A DNA stretch of 64,000 nt, taken from assembly GCA_013398055.1 (NCBI GenBank), contig VZRS01008362.1:186001-250000 (forward strand), read 5' to 3'. Positions 9,818 through 22,500 of the stretch are shown here, one piece after another. The position numbers were made by a program, and so were the translations under genes. A model generated the notes under the pieces. It was given only the letters and a program-made list of their open reading frames with translations. It did not search any database and was not told the origin of the DNA. The DNA is from Ifrita kowaldi. Lineage: Eukaryota; Chordata; Aves; Passeriformes; Cinclosomatidae. The stretch's first letter is position 1; each line of letters begins with the position of its first letter.

Positions 9818-10713
9818 TTAGATGTTCCTTGTGATAGAATCATTCATCTGAAGTAATCATTCTTTATCAAACTCCGAGAAATCAACTGTGATATATTGTG
9901 AGCATTTTGCATTTTTGCTATCATAATACCAGTTTGGGCAGAATTATAGGATTACAGCTGTATCAAAAAGCAGGGAAGATTCATCTCAGCTTGAGGGATT
10001 TGTTTTATAATAACTTCCTTTTTTTTTTCTGACAGATATCCAACAGAGAGGAATTCAAGTACTTTTTAAAGGCTCTCTGTCAAAAATAAACTGATAAAAG
10101 CAATACTGAATTAGTGCATTTCCTGAATGACCTAACTTTATTTTTTATTTTGTCAACTCTGCCTATTTGTAGAGCACAGAAAAGCTGTTCTGACACTGTC
10201 GTGGAGTTCGTATTGTTAGACAAATGCAAAAATACGTGATTTTCTTTGTAAGAACATCCTACCTCCAAGGACTAGAATTCAAGCTGTTGTGTACAAGAAA
10301 AAAATTCTGAAAGTAATGTGGTCACTGGAGTATTATCCCCAATGGCAATATCCTCATTACGTTATCATCCTGCACCAACACAAATTAATTATGATTTATC
10401 AGAAAAAAGCACAGATATCCAAATCCTATATCAGAATTTGGAAAATTTTGTTTTTGCATATAACCGCAGTGCACAATTTCAGAACTCATATTCTAAGAGT
10501 TTCTAGATAAACAAATTAAGTCAGTAGAAAAGAATGGCTCAAAAAGAACACAAACATCAAGCAAAAATTCCCAGTGTCACCATCCCAGCAGCAGTCAGAC
10601 ATCTTCCATGTAAAACGAATAGCTGAAACACACACTGGCTTTCACTCTGGCTTTTCACAATTTAAATATAAGAGCTTTACTGCAAGCAGGCCAAGCAGGT
10701 TTTTGTTCAAGAC
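9818..10713. other. AT-rich non-coding sequence
   Basis: AT-rich with a T run at about 10019-10029. Overlapping 60-75 codon frames near 10289-10510 are Lys/Tyr/Ile-rich, as expected of AT-rich noise. Nothing was recognised. Confidence 0.55.
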
Positions 10714-10743
10714 TTTTTCTTTTTCTTTTTTTTTTTTTTTTTT
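10714..10743 (-). repeat. Poly(T) tract; poly(A) tail-like on the minus strand
   Basis: Thirty bases of T with two C interruptions, including an 18-T run at 10726-10743. On the minus strand it follows AAATAAATT by a few bases, so it could be the tail of a small retroposed transcript whose body would lie at higher coordinates (to about 10930, GC-richer). I found no flanking target-site duplication, so a simple homopolymer is as likely. Confidence 0.6.
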
Positions 10744-11369
10744 AATTTATTTAACATATTTGGTGGAGAAAGAGGGGGAAAATTGCTTGAAGTTAGCAGG
10801 TTGAAATGAGTCACAGTGTTTGCAGTAGCAAGGCCTTATAGAAGGTTTTGTGTTTGCTCCCGAGAGTCAGAGTGGGCTCATGTAGGGTCCTGGCGGAGTG
10901 TGTTCCCTGGCAACTTCTCTTTGACTACAAAATAAATAAAGAAAAAGAAAAAAATGCAGTAAAAGCCTTAACACTTTTAAATTTCAAATCAGTTTTTAAC
11001 TAAATTTCCTTTGTTGGACTAGTCTGCTTTCCACCTCTGCATAAGTTATCATTAGGTGTACTCCTTGACAGGATAAAACAGTTTATTCAGTCATTTTTAG
11101 AAGATCTGTAGAAAAGTTTTTCTGGTTAAAGCTACAGGTAATAATGAATGGATTCTGACATCCCCTAGAGACAAATTCCTTGCCTTGTGCCAGACCTTTT
11201 GTTGTAGCAGCTTGATATTTCCTCCAGCGGCACAAAGCTGGCAGGGTTGGATGGCTCCCTGCCCTGGACTGTGCACTTTGGGACACAGCAACCAGGACAG
11301 CACAAAGCTCTGCTCTGCCCAGTCAGCCTTGCTGAGGTGTGAACACTGTCTCAGTGGCCTGGGAGTGTC
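10744..11369. other. Unique sequence between poly(T) tract and AAT microsatellite
   Basis: Around 10855-10925 and 11215-11365 the sequence is somewhat GC-richer. No repeat family or exon with splice sites was recognised. Frames up to 78 codons on both strands overlap each other. Confidence 0.45.
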
Positions 11370-11487
11370 AATAATAATAATAATAATAATAATAGGTATT
11401 ACTTTTATTTATAGCTATTAATAATAATAACAATAGCTGTTATTTATTATTTTTACCTATTATTCTTAATAATAGCTATTATTTCAT
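11370..11487 (+). repeat. AAT trinucleotide microsatellite with degenerate ATT-rich extension
   Basis: An uninterrupted AAT run of about eight units lies at 11370-11394. It is followed by imperfect AAT/ATT arrays with TAGCTATTA interruptions to about 11487. It is likely length-variable between individuals. Confidence 0.9.
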
Positions 11488-14400
11488 ATATTCTATATGA
11501 AAATGCAGTGGAAATGAAGGTGTTACACCCAGCTTCTTGCACACCCACTGACTGGCTCTTCCCAGACCAGAAATTATCTCATGAAACAGTTCACAGTGTT
11601 CAAACACTTTTTTGCTTATTTGTAAAAGTGTAACATAAAATGCTCTTGCAGCACCATTTAATCTTGTGTGTATGTGTTAAGGTACAGAGACTTCTGCCCA
11701 GACATTCAGCAGTTCTCTCTCCTTCCTGTCTTCCTTTCTTTTTCTTGTCAAGTTGAACTGGGATTTGATAATTCTTTAGGAATCCAAGTCCCCGATCAAG
11801 ATTTTGAAAATATGGCTTATTCCTATCATAATATCAAAATTATTATTTTTTTATCCTTGAAATACACTTTTTCAGTATTACTAATAGTAGGACTCTTAGT
11901 TATTTCCATATTGTGCTCCATCAAAATTATTCTGGTAATATTAAAATTTTTACTTATATAATATTTTCATCTATATTTATGCAACATTAGCATTTCTACT
12001 CATATATAATTTCCAAACATTCTGAAATATTTCCCTCTTCTACTCGTGGCTTCTTTCCTATTAAAACAGGATTGAGGTGCCAAATTTCCCTCAAAATGCC
12101 TATTCTACTGGTCTTTTATTCAGATATCAGATAATCATGTTCTACACGTACACACTCATGCACACAAGGGATTTAATTACTCACTCCCTTGCAGGTAGTT
12201 TACATATTTGTGCAAAATAAGTGATACATATGAATGAGTGGAATTGGCATATGCTGCTTTTCATACAAATAGATGCACACACACATTAAAAAAAAAAAGA
12301 AGATCAAACCCACAACGCTTACAAAAAGTACAAGAAAATATTACCAAGGATACAGCCACCTTATCTAAACTGATATTAAAGGACTCACCAGAATTAGCCA
12401 ACAAACACATTTATAAGAGTAATCCTAGTCTAGACAAGGTCTTATAATTTAAAAGAAGATTTTCAGAATCATCTGAGAGCTATTAGTCCTCTAGGTCTCA
12501 AGATGCATCAGTTTCAGGTAAGAGCGAAATATAACAAAAGAGTTTAAAGAGGTCAGTTACAGAACAGACAAATAATATACTTTTAGCTTCATATGCTAAA
12601 CTCAAAAACATAGAAACAAAACCAAACTGAAGCCAGAACCCAAAAGATTTAAATATAATTAGAAAATTGGATTTTTGGAAAATCCTTGATACATGTGAAA
12701 ACTTGTACCTGTATTGAAGACATTAGTAAAAAAAAAACCCAAATATTCTTATAGATTTAGTTTCCTAAAATAGAATAAAGCAAAAATCTGCCATATAAAT
12801 CAAGTTAAGACTAAAGAAATTATGAAAGACAATTTTTTTTCCTGTAAATAAGTTGCCAGTGCCTGACAGCTTTCCTATTGATTTTTATTTTAGAAACTGC
12901 TTAGTTCCCCTCTAGCAGTCACAGGTAGAGACATCTTATTCTCAGGATGTTTCCTAGAGGCTTTTTGCTTCTAAACTATTTTTTAAAACGGCAAATATAT
13001 CAAGGAAAGCAATTCTTATAGGCTAATGTCTGCAGTTAAAAGAAAATCTACATTCTTGTTAAAATCTTGCTAAATGACACAATCAGGGACTTCTGTTTCA
13101 GGCAAGACTAGGAGAGATAAAAATTACTTTATTTAAAAAGAGACTACTCACACTAGATGGACATAGAAGATGATTCAATCTCCCCTCTACAAATGCATCC
13201 CCAGACACGCTTGATTTAAATCTTACAGAGGATGAAAGAGTTATTGAAAGTCATATTAACCATGAGGTTTTCTTCAACACCTGAGCTAAAATACTTCAGT
13301 ACAAAGCACTGATGGGTTTCAGAAAATCTGGTCATTTTAACACAAACTGGGACAACAAGTGCTATGGGTAAGGGTGGGTACAAACAACGTGTAGAAAGAA
13401 GGAACCAAGGCAGAGTGTGGTCACGGTTTGCATCTCATCTTTTTTGCTGCTCTCATGAAAAATGAGCATAGTACACTATTTTTTTTTCTGTCAGAAGTTT
13501 CTTGCTGCCACCTTGCTTTATAAAAGTACATTTATTTAGTCAGGCAGCTGACCTCAGGAGAAAGAGAAAAGACTTGTGTAAATCCAAGTGTGAGGCAAAT
13601 ATTCCTTCCTGTATTCCACAGAATGTTTTTAATGAAATATTAAGTGGATGAACTTACTCTCAGATTATATTTTGGATTACACACTAATGTCATCGTGGAG
13701 CCCTTCATGTTCCATCAGTTTATGCTGTGTTGAATAGTAAAACATTAGGCATAGGTCATTTATTTCAGCAATCATCATCTGTATAACAGTTGAAGAGAAT
13801 GTTACTTGTCTAACAACAGCAACAGGATAACACATTCCCCTTCCCTTTCATCTGGCTACTGAATTGTTGCTCGGCACTAAAAGGATTAAGCATTGCATAA
13901 TAATCACAATATCAAGATAAATGTGACTAAGAAAGCACATTAAGGCTGTTTCAATGCACACTTTCTCATTAAATCTTTGTACAGAGAATCAGAAGCTCGG
14001 CTCTTGTAACACAGACAAAACTGGGAAAGTTTCTGGCACACTTAATAGAAAATATAAATGTAAATTTTGCATTATTACGTGTTAATTCTGGACATGCAAG
14101 CAGCCTAAAAATTATACTTAAAAAAAAAAAAGAGTCTTAATAAAAAACAATTGCTTTATCTCTTTGGGCACCATGTATAATTTTAGTATAGTACCTGATT
14201 TGATAGAACTGAAGTATTTATTGCAAACTTTTTGATCCGTGATCAGTCCCTAGAGATAAGCACTAGCAAAGTCAGAGGCTTAGATATTCCCCAAATTTTA
14301 GATCCTAAATAACCTGCCTCACAAAACACTTTCCAGTTGCTATCCTTTCTCAAAACAGCAGGCTTTTGAATTTTAACTAAATTTTTATTTGTGCAAAAAT

Positions 14401-17400
14401 TACTCCTGTGTTTGAGATTTTCAGTAGGGTCAATATAGTGACTATATCACTGACATATTATTGTGTTTCCTTTCCAACACTTTTTACCTAAAAAATCCAA
14501 ATTTTCTCATGTTGGCCCAATAGCTACCTGTTGCATTGTTGAAAAAATTGATTGTGGTGTTTTTGTGACAAAAAACCCCACTTTTTTCTTGCAATCACAT
14601 TATGCAAATAGAAAACCAAATGCGAGGAACCTGTTGAACCAGAATTTTAACAATTGGATATAATACGTTTGATTCAAATTTTCTTCAATTAAAATGTCTG
14701 TAATCTTAGCCTACTTAATGCAGCACATGCTTTGAACAAAAGTATACACCACAAATTTAATTAAAATTGTCAAATGAACAATACATTAATGAGAGAATAC
14801 TAGAAAGATGACAATCTTGTAAAAATCAAAATTGGTGTAATTCTGAACTTTTTTTGTGTAAATTATTTGTTCAAAATTCTAGATTAAAATTTTAAAAATC
14901 TACCACTTGTGGTCATAGGAGAGGAGGAATAGCACATATGAGAATGCTGGTCTTTTTTTACCTGTTAATAATTTTATTTATTGCCCTCCTTCCTCTTGTT
15001 TTTTGGTGGTTTTTTTTATTTTTTTTTCCTGTGAAGAGGGAGAATTCTTCAAGAGTTGGGGAACTTCACTGAGGTAAAAATACAAATTTGGTATGACTGT
15101 GGAACTGTGATGAAATCCAATAGAGACCAATACTTTTTGTTAGCTGGGAACTTTGAATGTTTGATATTGTTGCTAGGTCTTTGAGAAATTTATTTCTTTA
15201 AAATAGAAAATCCCTCTTTCTGTATATTTTAAAGGCAATGGTGCTGAATATTTTCACTAAAAAGATTTGTCAGTTGCTTCAAACGTAGCCATGACCTTTT
15301 TGTTTTCAGTACCTCTGCAATACCAAAACCTTCCACAGTCAGTGCTACATAATTCATTTCCATGTATGTGAGTTCTGAAGAAAAAAATTCTGATAGCAAA
15401 CATGCTATGTCACCTGTAGGAATTTTAGAGGGTTTTTGGGAGGTTGTGGTGTGGAGGACTCAAGAGTCAGAGGACGAAGACAGCACCTGATGTGAGATTG
15501 TGGTCAGGAGCCCAACAGCAGCACTGGTAGCCAGGAAGAGGACTCAGGGACGCCGGGCAGTTTGCTACAATGCAGAAAACAGCAGCACTGAAGGGCTAAA
15601 ATAAGGGCTAGGACCCATAGGAAGACACAGTGGGTAGAAGGGCAGGAGTGTACATGCACTTTTTTCTCTGATCTGGCCAATTTTAAATTTGAAGGATAGG
15701 CATCCTACTTTTTTTATTACAGGAGCACCTGACTTCTTGATTTTAAAAGGTCTTTGATCTTCCTTGAGGATCCAGGGCATCTAGTTCTGTTCATCTCAAA
15801 ACAGGGACAAATTTCCCATCTCACCAGGCTGCATTTTTGACAGTTTTTGAAATTTTCTTTCTATAATATCTTAGCCTTACTTTCCATTTTGTAAAAGAGA
15901 CTATCTCCTTCATAACATAAATCTAGGAAGCAAAATACCCTTAAGTTGTTTGCCAAGACTTTCAGAAAACTGTTCAAATGGTGCACGATGTCACAGAGAT
16001 ACTCTTCTGTTAATTATGAACTGCAAAATCTTAGGGGAGGTGGGAAGAAGGAAGATACTAATATTAAACTGTATCCATCCATGAAATTTAAATACAAACG
16101 CTGAATTTGGGCTAGACCTTTATTTGGTGTCTAGTCAGTATAACTCTTCTAACTTCCCTCAGATCTATCCAGCGTGCACAAGTTGATTAGTTTGTTCATT
16201 AGTTCTCTTATCCATGATTACATCTCCCAAGGACAGGCTCCAACCTCAGCCTCCATGTTTTCCATGCTGGGTTATTCCCTGTTGTCCAAGACTGGCCATG
16301 TAAACCTTTAAGCTTATATATCCATCAGTTTTGATGAGAAGTCACACAGGCATAGGAGTCCATGTGCCCAAATGTCTTTCTGGAGCTGGAAGAGACTGTA
16401 TGTTTATTCTTTTCAAAGTCGATACTTATCAAACTCTACAGATTGAGACTATTTTGTTTTTCAGAGCAGCCCTTGTCACATTCGTCTAAGTAACTGACTA
16501 CTTCTTCACTCTTTCATTCATCTTCTTCTATTTTCCAGACTTTTCATTCCATTGTAGCAGTTGCAGTGGATCAGAGCCATATGGCTCTGACTTTTAACTG
16601 CTGCAGCAAGCTGCTGTACCACCTGGCAAAGGAGTGATACAGACTCTGCTCCTTATTTCCAGAAATTCCGTGTCTCCTTTCACAGTGACTAGGCTTTTCA
16701 CAAAGCAGTGAAAGGAAAGAATTAATCTGAACCCACTTAACGGACAATATAGACATTTTTATATTGATATTTATTGCAAATGTGTATCTTGGTAGACCAC
16801 AATACAGGATTTAATTTCTTTTTAACACCTTAACAGTGCAAAAATTAAGGATAAATGTAATGATGACCAGAACATGCCTTGTAGATTTTTCAAGTAATCT
16901 TGCATCTAAAAGCAGATGTGCTATTTGATCTTCAAATACCACATTTCAAGAGATCAATGGCAACCTCTTTAAAGAAAAAAATATTCCTGTTAATTTTTTT
17001 TTTTTTGGTGTGTGTTTCTAAGACAGTGTAATAGAACCAACGTTTATCCCTACACCTTAGCTCCCTTTTCATATCACATGCAAAGGTTTTGCCATGTGGT
17101 CTATCTCAAAATATTCAGTAATGTTTACACATTTTTCCCTTTAAACCTTCGAAGTGAAATCCATGTGTCATTAGCATTTGTACTGTAACTGAGAAGCAGC
17201 TTGAAGATCCACATGAAAAAAAGAAACCCTCAAAAAAACACCAAAAGAGCATTGTAAAAAACTAGAAATTATATGTAGGCTCAGTGTCCTTACTTGAGGG
17301 CGCACTTTGCTGCACATGGAGTAGAGGTAAGCTTCAGAAACAGCTTAAAATATATCAAGTTTGTCTACACGTGTTGTGTTGCCAAAGCTTCACATTCGTC

Positions 17401-17750
17401 AACACCAGTATTTTGTGGAATTGCATTTTCACCCTTGGAAAGTCTGGCTGATTCTTGATTTCACATTATGCAGACTCCTTGGGGTTTATTTTGTTTGCAA
17501 TTCATTGGTCATAACCTAAAGTAACTGTGTAACAACCTTACTGATTGAAATGCATGGCACATGAAGAGGAACTATTTGTTTGTTCTCAGAGATTTAACAA
17601 AACTGTCATTTCTTGCAAGTAAGAGAATACTCGGTGAGGACACCTTCGAGGAGTCAGGGTTGAAGGTGAGGGTGGAAGGGTTCAACGAGATACTTCCTCA
17701 CACTAGACCATAAACTACTGATTGCATATGTTTTATAACAAGCCATTTGG
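11488..17750. other. Long AT-rich non-coding stretch
   Basis: Six kilobases of AT-rich unique sequence with poly(A)/poly(T) runs (for example near 12289-12299, 14120-14131, 15001-15027, 16997-17007). The largest open frame is 97 codons (11668-11961, plus); its product is hydrophobic and Ile/Phe/Leu-rich, as AT-rich noise gives. A CpG-bearing patch at about 15430-15560 is unassigned. A smooth, repeat-free patch at 13860-13990 is noted as a possible conserved element. No gene was recognised. Confidence 0.5.
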
Positions 17751-17850
17751 AGAAAGAAAAAAAAAAAAAAGAAAGATGAAACATGGAAAGACAGAAAAAG
17801 CACTATGGAACAGAAGGAGTGTGAGGATAAATAAGGAAGGCAGGAAGGAA
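17751..17850 (+). repeat. Purine-rich low-complexity tract
   Basis: A run of 14 A at 17757-17770 sits inside an A/G-rich stretch with GAAAGA and GGAAGGCAGGAAGGAAAG motifs. It is low-complexity sequence without other features. Confidence 0.7.
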
Positions 17851-19511
17851 AGACTGCAGTTTTAAGAAATGGAGAGTATTGGCTCGCCTGTCAGCAAGGG
17901 AACTCTTTATGTTCTGGAGTCCTGGTGAAGGAACAGAATACGGATTCTGGTATAAGCAGTTTCATATAATCACACAAAAATGACATTACAGTGACTTCTA
18001 ACATCTCCAAGAAACTGGAAGTGCCTAAAAGAAAACCCCATAAGATTGGAGGCGGGGTGCAGGGGAAGTAATAAAATTAGGAGCCCTGATGATTCTGATT
18101 AACAAGCCATCTTTCATTAGTGCCTTGTCATGTACTACTAAAGACCCTTTGAAATTTCAGCTCACTGGGTTCCTGCCAAGTCAGAGCATGTTTTAAACTG
18201 AACCACATGAACTTTGGCTGCAGTGAAGCCAAACAAACTAAGAAAGGTAGAGGGGAGTTACATTACATGCAACTGCACAGGGAACTTCATCAGCTCCTCA
18301 CAATGTGCTGTCAAAGGACACAAGAAGAACTCAGGTTCCTTTTATCCTCTGGAATCCAAGCTAAAGTCCGATAGTTTTGTGACACCAGATAGAAATAATT
18401 CAGTAGCACTTAGGAAGTGGATACTTTTTATCTACTGTTCTGACATCTTCTGGTCCTAAGTAGCCTTGGCTTTCAGTCCTTGTTGATTTGAAGGAGTTAG
18501 ATACTGTCCATCTCCACTGTGACAGAGGACAAGCATTTTAGAACTTGGTTTTAGTCTTCAGCATTGCAAAATGCCTATTTTAATGATGTGCTGATGGAAT
18601 GGACTAGGCAATTAAAAGTTTTTGCTGAAAATACAGTTGTTAAATTATTAACACATGGAATTCACATGGAACAGTGTTATTAATTACCCTGTCCAGCAGC
18701 TGTCATTGATTTCACATGCACAACAAGCTGTTGTATTGCATCATTCTTGACTCTGATGCTTTCATTGCTAAGGAAGATGACTTGTAAAACTAAGATTTCC
18801 CTCTTTTGCTCCACTTGCAATTTCTTCCTTCCTACCATCCTACTTCTCTTTCCAGAAGACTGATCCAGTGCACAAATGCAACACACAGATGAAGAGAGCT
18901 CAGGAGCAAAGACTGAATACCTGACTCATTTACGCTTCCTCATTAGCTATTTAATTGGCAATTTAGGAACTGTTTAGCTAATTTCAGTATTTGTGATTTC
19001 TGTTGTGAACCAAATCAGTGTCATGGTTACCATGCAGTTGATACACTACACACACACCTCCATCTTTTACAATTTTTTACCACATCTGGGTAAGAATATC
19101 AATAATAATGGACCAAAATCTCTGAATACAGAAATGTTACTCTGGTGGATCATCTTCTGGAATCTGGTAAGTACCGCACTTGCCATATTCAGTAAACAAA
19201 TTATACACAACAGATACTTTTTCAAAGCATGGAATAGGTTCCTCCAAGTGTATAGGCCACAGAGACTTTTGAAAATAATGGGAGGAAAAATGCAGTATGC
19301 CCAAATAACAGAAGAGGCTATTTGTAAAATGAAAGGTAATAATAAAGTACTTACATGAGGCAAATGAAAGTTCTGCCATAACTGGGCAAAAGTGGGCAAT
19401 GAAAAACTAAGTTTTTTTGTAAAGGCTCAACACTATTTTTGAAAGGAGGAAAAAGATGCAGTAACATAAGTTAAGGATGCACGATGATCACTGAACTCTA
19501 ATTACTACGTG
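17851..19511. other. AT-rich non-coding sequence
   Basis: Unique sequence. The longest frame (18993-19358, plus, 121 codons) is overlapped by three minus-strand frames over the same bases and shows no splice context, so I do not call it. Nothing else was recognised. Confidence 0.5.
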
Positions 19512-19554
19512 TTTTTTCCCCCTCCTTTTTCCCCCTCCTTTTTCCCCCTTTTTT
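19512..19554 (+). repeat. 43-base pure pyrimidine tract with 13-base tandem unit
   Basis: Every base from 19512 to 19554 is C or T. The unit TTTTTCCCCCTCC occurs twice exactly (19513-19525 and 19526-19538), followed by TTTTTCCCCC and a closing T run, about 2.8 copies. It ends in TTTTTTAG, so on the plus strand it also resembles an extreme acceptor tract, but no open exon follows. Such near-mirror homopurine-homopyrimidine sequence can form triplex DNA. Confidence 0.92.
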
Positions 19555-22500
19555 AGTAAGAGAGAAATGCACATTGCAAAGTGAGAATATAGCTTTAGAG
19601 GATAGAAGTTACAAAATGCATGTCTAAATTTGCTGTTGCAGGCAAAATATTAGGTGCTCATGCACCTCTCTGTTAGCATAAGAGCTTGGTTTGGATTTTA
19701 AGAACAGATTAGTGTAAGTATTTTAAAGGAGATATACATGATTTACTCTATTCATCTACAGCTTTAAATTGTAGAACATGAAAGCCAAATGATTTTTTAA
19801 CATCTCGTTGTCACTATAGTGCTGAATTATGGTAGCAAACTGACAGATGAAAAATATACACACTTGCCTGAGTCCGTGAAATAAGGATATGATAAATATT
19901 AAAAACTATAGCAACTTCACGTAGTCATGGATTTATGGGTTCTTGATCAGAAGGGAGGAGAGGAAGTAAAATTACCGATTTGATTATTAGTATGATGTTT
20001 CTATAACCACACACGTTTTGAACCATAACAGGAATAAAACCTTCACCTTCAGAGATGGCTTCAAAGTGAACCTTAGTCTTGTGTGTCCAATAAAAAGCAG
20101 ATGCAATATAATTTAAAAACATAAGCTTGTGGTCTTGCATTATTATCATAATCAGCTGCCTCAAGAGGCTGTGAGGGGTTTTAGTCATCCAACGTGAAAC
20201 AAATTGGTTACTTTATTTTCTTGCTGATCAGTGCTTTTCCTTCCACTGTCAGTACCTCGTATGTTTTAATTCCCCCTTCCTATTGCTTGGATTAGTGCAC
20301 CAACCAAAACAAGAAACTATCTCTTTCTGAGATGCTTTCTGCTGGCTTATGAATTCCAGGTTCATACTTTGGTGAAAGGAAAAGCTTGACTGTCAGTTTC
20401 TGGAGGTATCCCACTCTTTTATTGTGGTATCAGTGCTGAGCTAGGAAAGCAGTGAAAGCAAATTTTTTTACCTTACCCGCTCAGAAAGAAAAATATTACC
20501 TCAGGAAAGCCAGTGTCTTACTTTTTTTTCCTGATTTTTTCAGCATTTCTTCATACTGTATTATGTCTAAAGTATTGTTTATTTTTGTGGCCTGTGTTCT
20601 CATAGCAGTGGAGCTATGAACTGGAACCCTGGGAAGGTTAATAGATGGAACATATGCCTGTCTTCTCAGATAACTTCTAAATCCTTCATTCATGTCCACA
20701 AAGATCCCAACACTATTTTATTGGATGGTCATATCCTTGATCTTCTCTTTTCTTCACTTAAATTTTCTTAGTGTTTTCAGCTCTCTTCTTTCCAGAGTCC
20801 TTGCTAAGTTACCTCTCAAAAATCCTGAGGCAGACTTTTACAAAAGAATCCACGGGGCAACTTTGACAACGGTGTACTTTTTCCAGGCAGTCTTTCTTTG
20901 AATCTACTGACTGCTCAGGAATTAAAAGTTCCAAAACATCTTGATTTTTGAGAAAACAGCTTCTGACTTGTCACACTCAACATGACACAGGCATTTGCAG
21001 TAATATCTAGCTTATCTGACACAGCTCTGCTTTTGAAAAGAGTAGAAGACGGACCTGAGAACCACGTGGAGATTGATCTCATCTTTATTTTAGGTGTGGA
21101 TAAAAAAAGGCTAGTCTGCTTTATGCTCTGGAATATATTGTTCTAAATATCATGGAGTTCTGCACTAAAATTTCTGCAAGGAAATGCAAGAAATTCTAAT
21201 TTTTTTTTTGTTTTTTTTTAAATCAGGAACTTTTAAACCGAGATTGTTTTAAAAATTCTCACAGAAAATTTTTATATTGAATATATGTAATCTATCAATA
21301 AAAATACCTTCTGAACTTAGGATGGGGCAAAGTTTCTGGTGAAAATGGTTTTGTATGTGCATATTTACTATCTTTAGAACTGCATTCTCTCTTACCACCA
21401 GTTAGTGGTACGACAGGTTGAAGAATGTCAAACATGCTTCTAGAAGAGGGAATTATCCAACTTTACAGTGTAAGCCTGTTTTGGCAAAGGGCCACGCAAA
21501 TGGGCAAGAATTTATCAGCTTTGTTAAAAAAAGGTCACCTAATGAATCAGATATCAGCAGATCAATGGTTCTTCTTCCCTTTTTGATAAAAGTCCAAGTT
21601 GCCACGTGTGCCAGGCTGGCTCCTACTTAAGGAATCTTCTACCTAGGGCTAGGAAGGGGATGTAATTACAGCAAGTCAGAGGGCAAGGAAGATCCTGATC
21701 TGGAGTCATAAAATTATGTCTTTCTCTCAAGCAGAAGACTTACCAAAAAGTGAAATACACAATACGACAACTCCAACGTGCACTGAAAGAGAGCTGATGG
21801 ACAGTACACAACAATTCCTGCACTATACAAAAGATCCTGCAGCAACCTATTGCAGATTACATGTGAATGCAAGCAACTCATTGTCAGATTGCTCATCCTT
21901 CATTAAAACAGCTCTTCAACAATTTGATCTGTGTTACAATTGGAATATTACCCCTATCAATCTTGCATTATCTCTCTGATATCTAACTGCTGTGATCTGC
22001 ACAATGCAGAAGCCGAACTGTTGTTTGAACAAGAACAGGCCTGGTTTTGAAGTCCTACATTGGCATTTTCCCATGTTTTCCACCTTCCCTTCATTGCAAG
22101 AGTACTTGCATAATCAATCATAGAATCATGTGATCAACTCATGGACCACATCAAGGACACCTTTTAAATACAATCAGCTAAAATCTTGCTCTGGCCTCTC
22201 TGTCAAGGCTTTTCTTTTCAGAATATAATCACTCACCAATGTTGGAACACCTACTTTTCTTTCATAATTTAATTTGATGGGAACAATCATATTAATTATC
22301 CACGGAAAAATGCTGTTTCTCCTCCTCCCTCTTCCCACCCTAAGTATGAACCGTACAACAGATAGATGGACCAGGATTTAGTCTACACCTAGAATAAAAT
22401 AAAGCACTTACAAATTATTAATGCTAAAAGTGGGTTGATTATACTAAACCTGCTCAATGCTTAAAGTAATAAGTAGACATCTTTTCTTCCAGTCTAGAGG

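Noticed and set aside
18993..19358. 121-codon plus-strand frame, overlapped by minus-strand frames of 80-110 codons
   Set aside because: All strands are open over the same bases, composition is AT-driven, and no splice sites or Kozak context support a gene.
22115..22160. AATCATAGAATCATG, resembling the CR1 3' octamer repeats
   Set aside because: The following bases do not continue into any CR1 3' segment, so it is probably coincidence.
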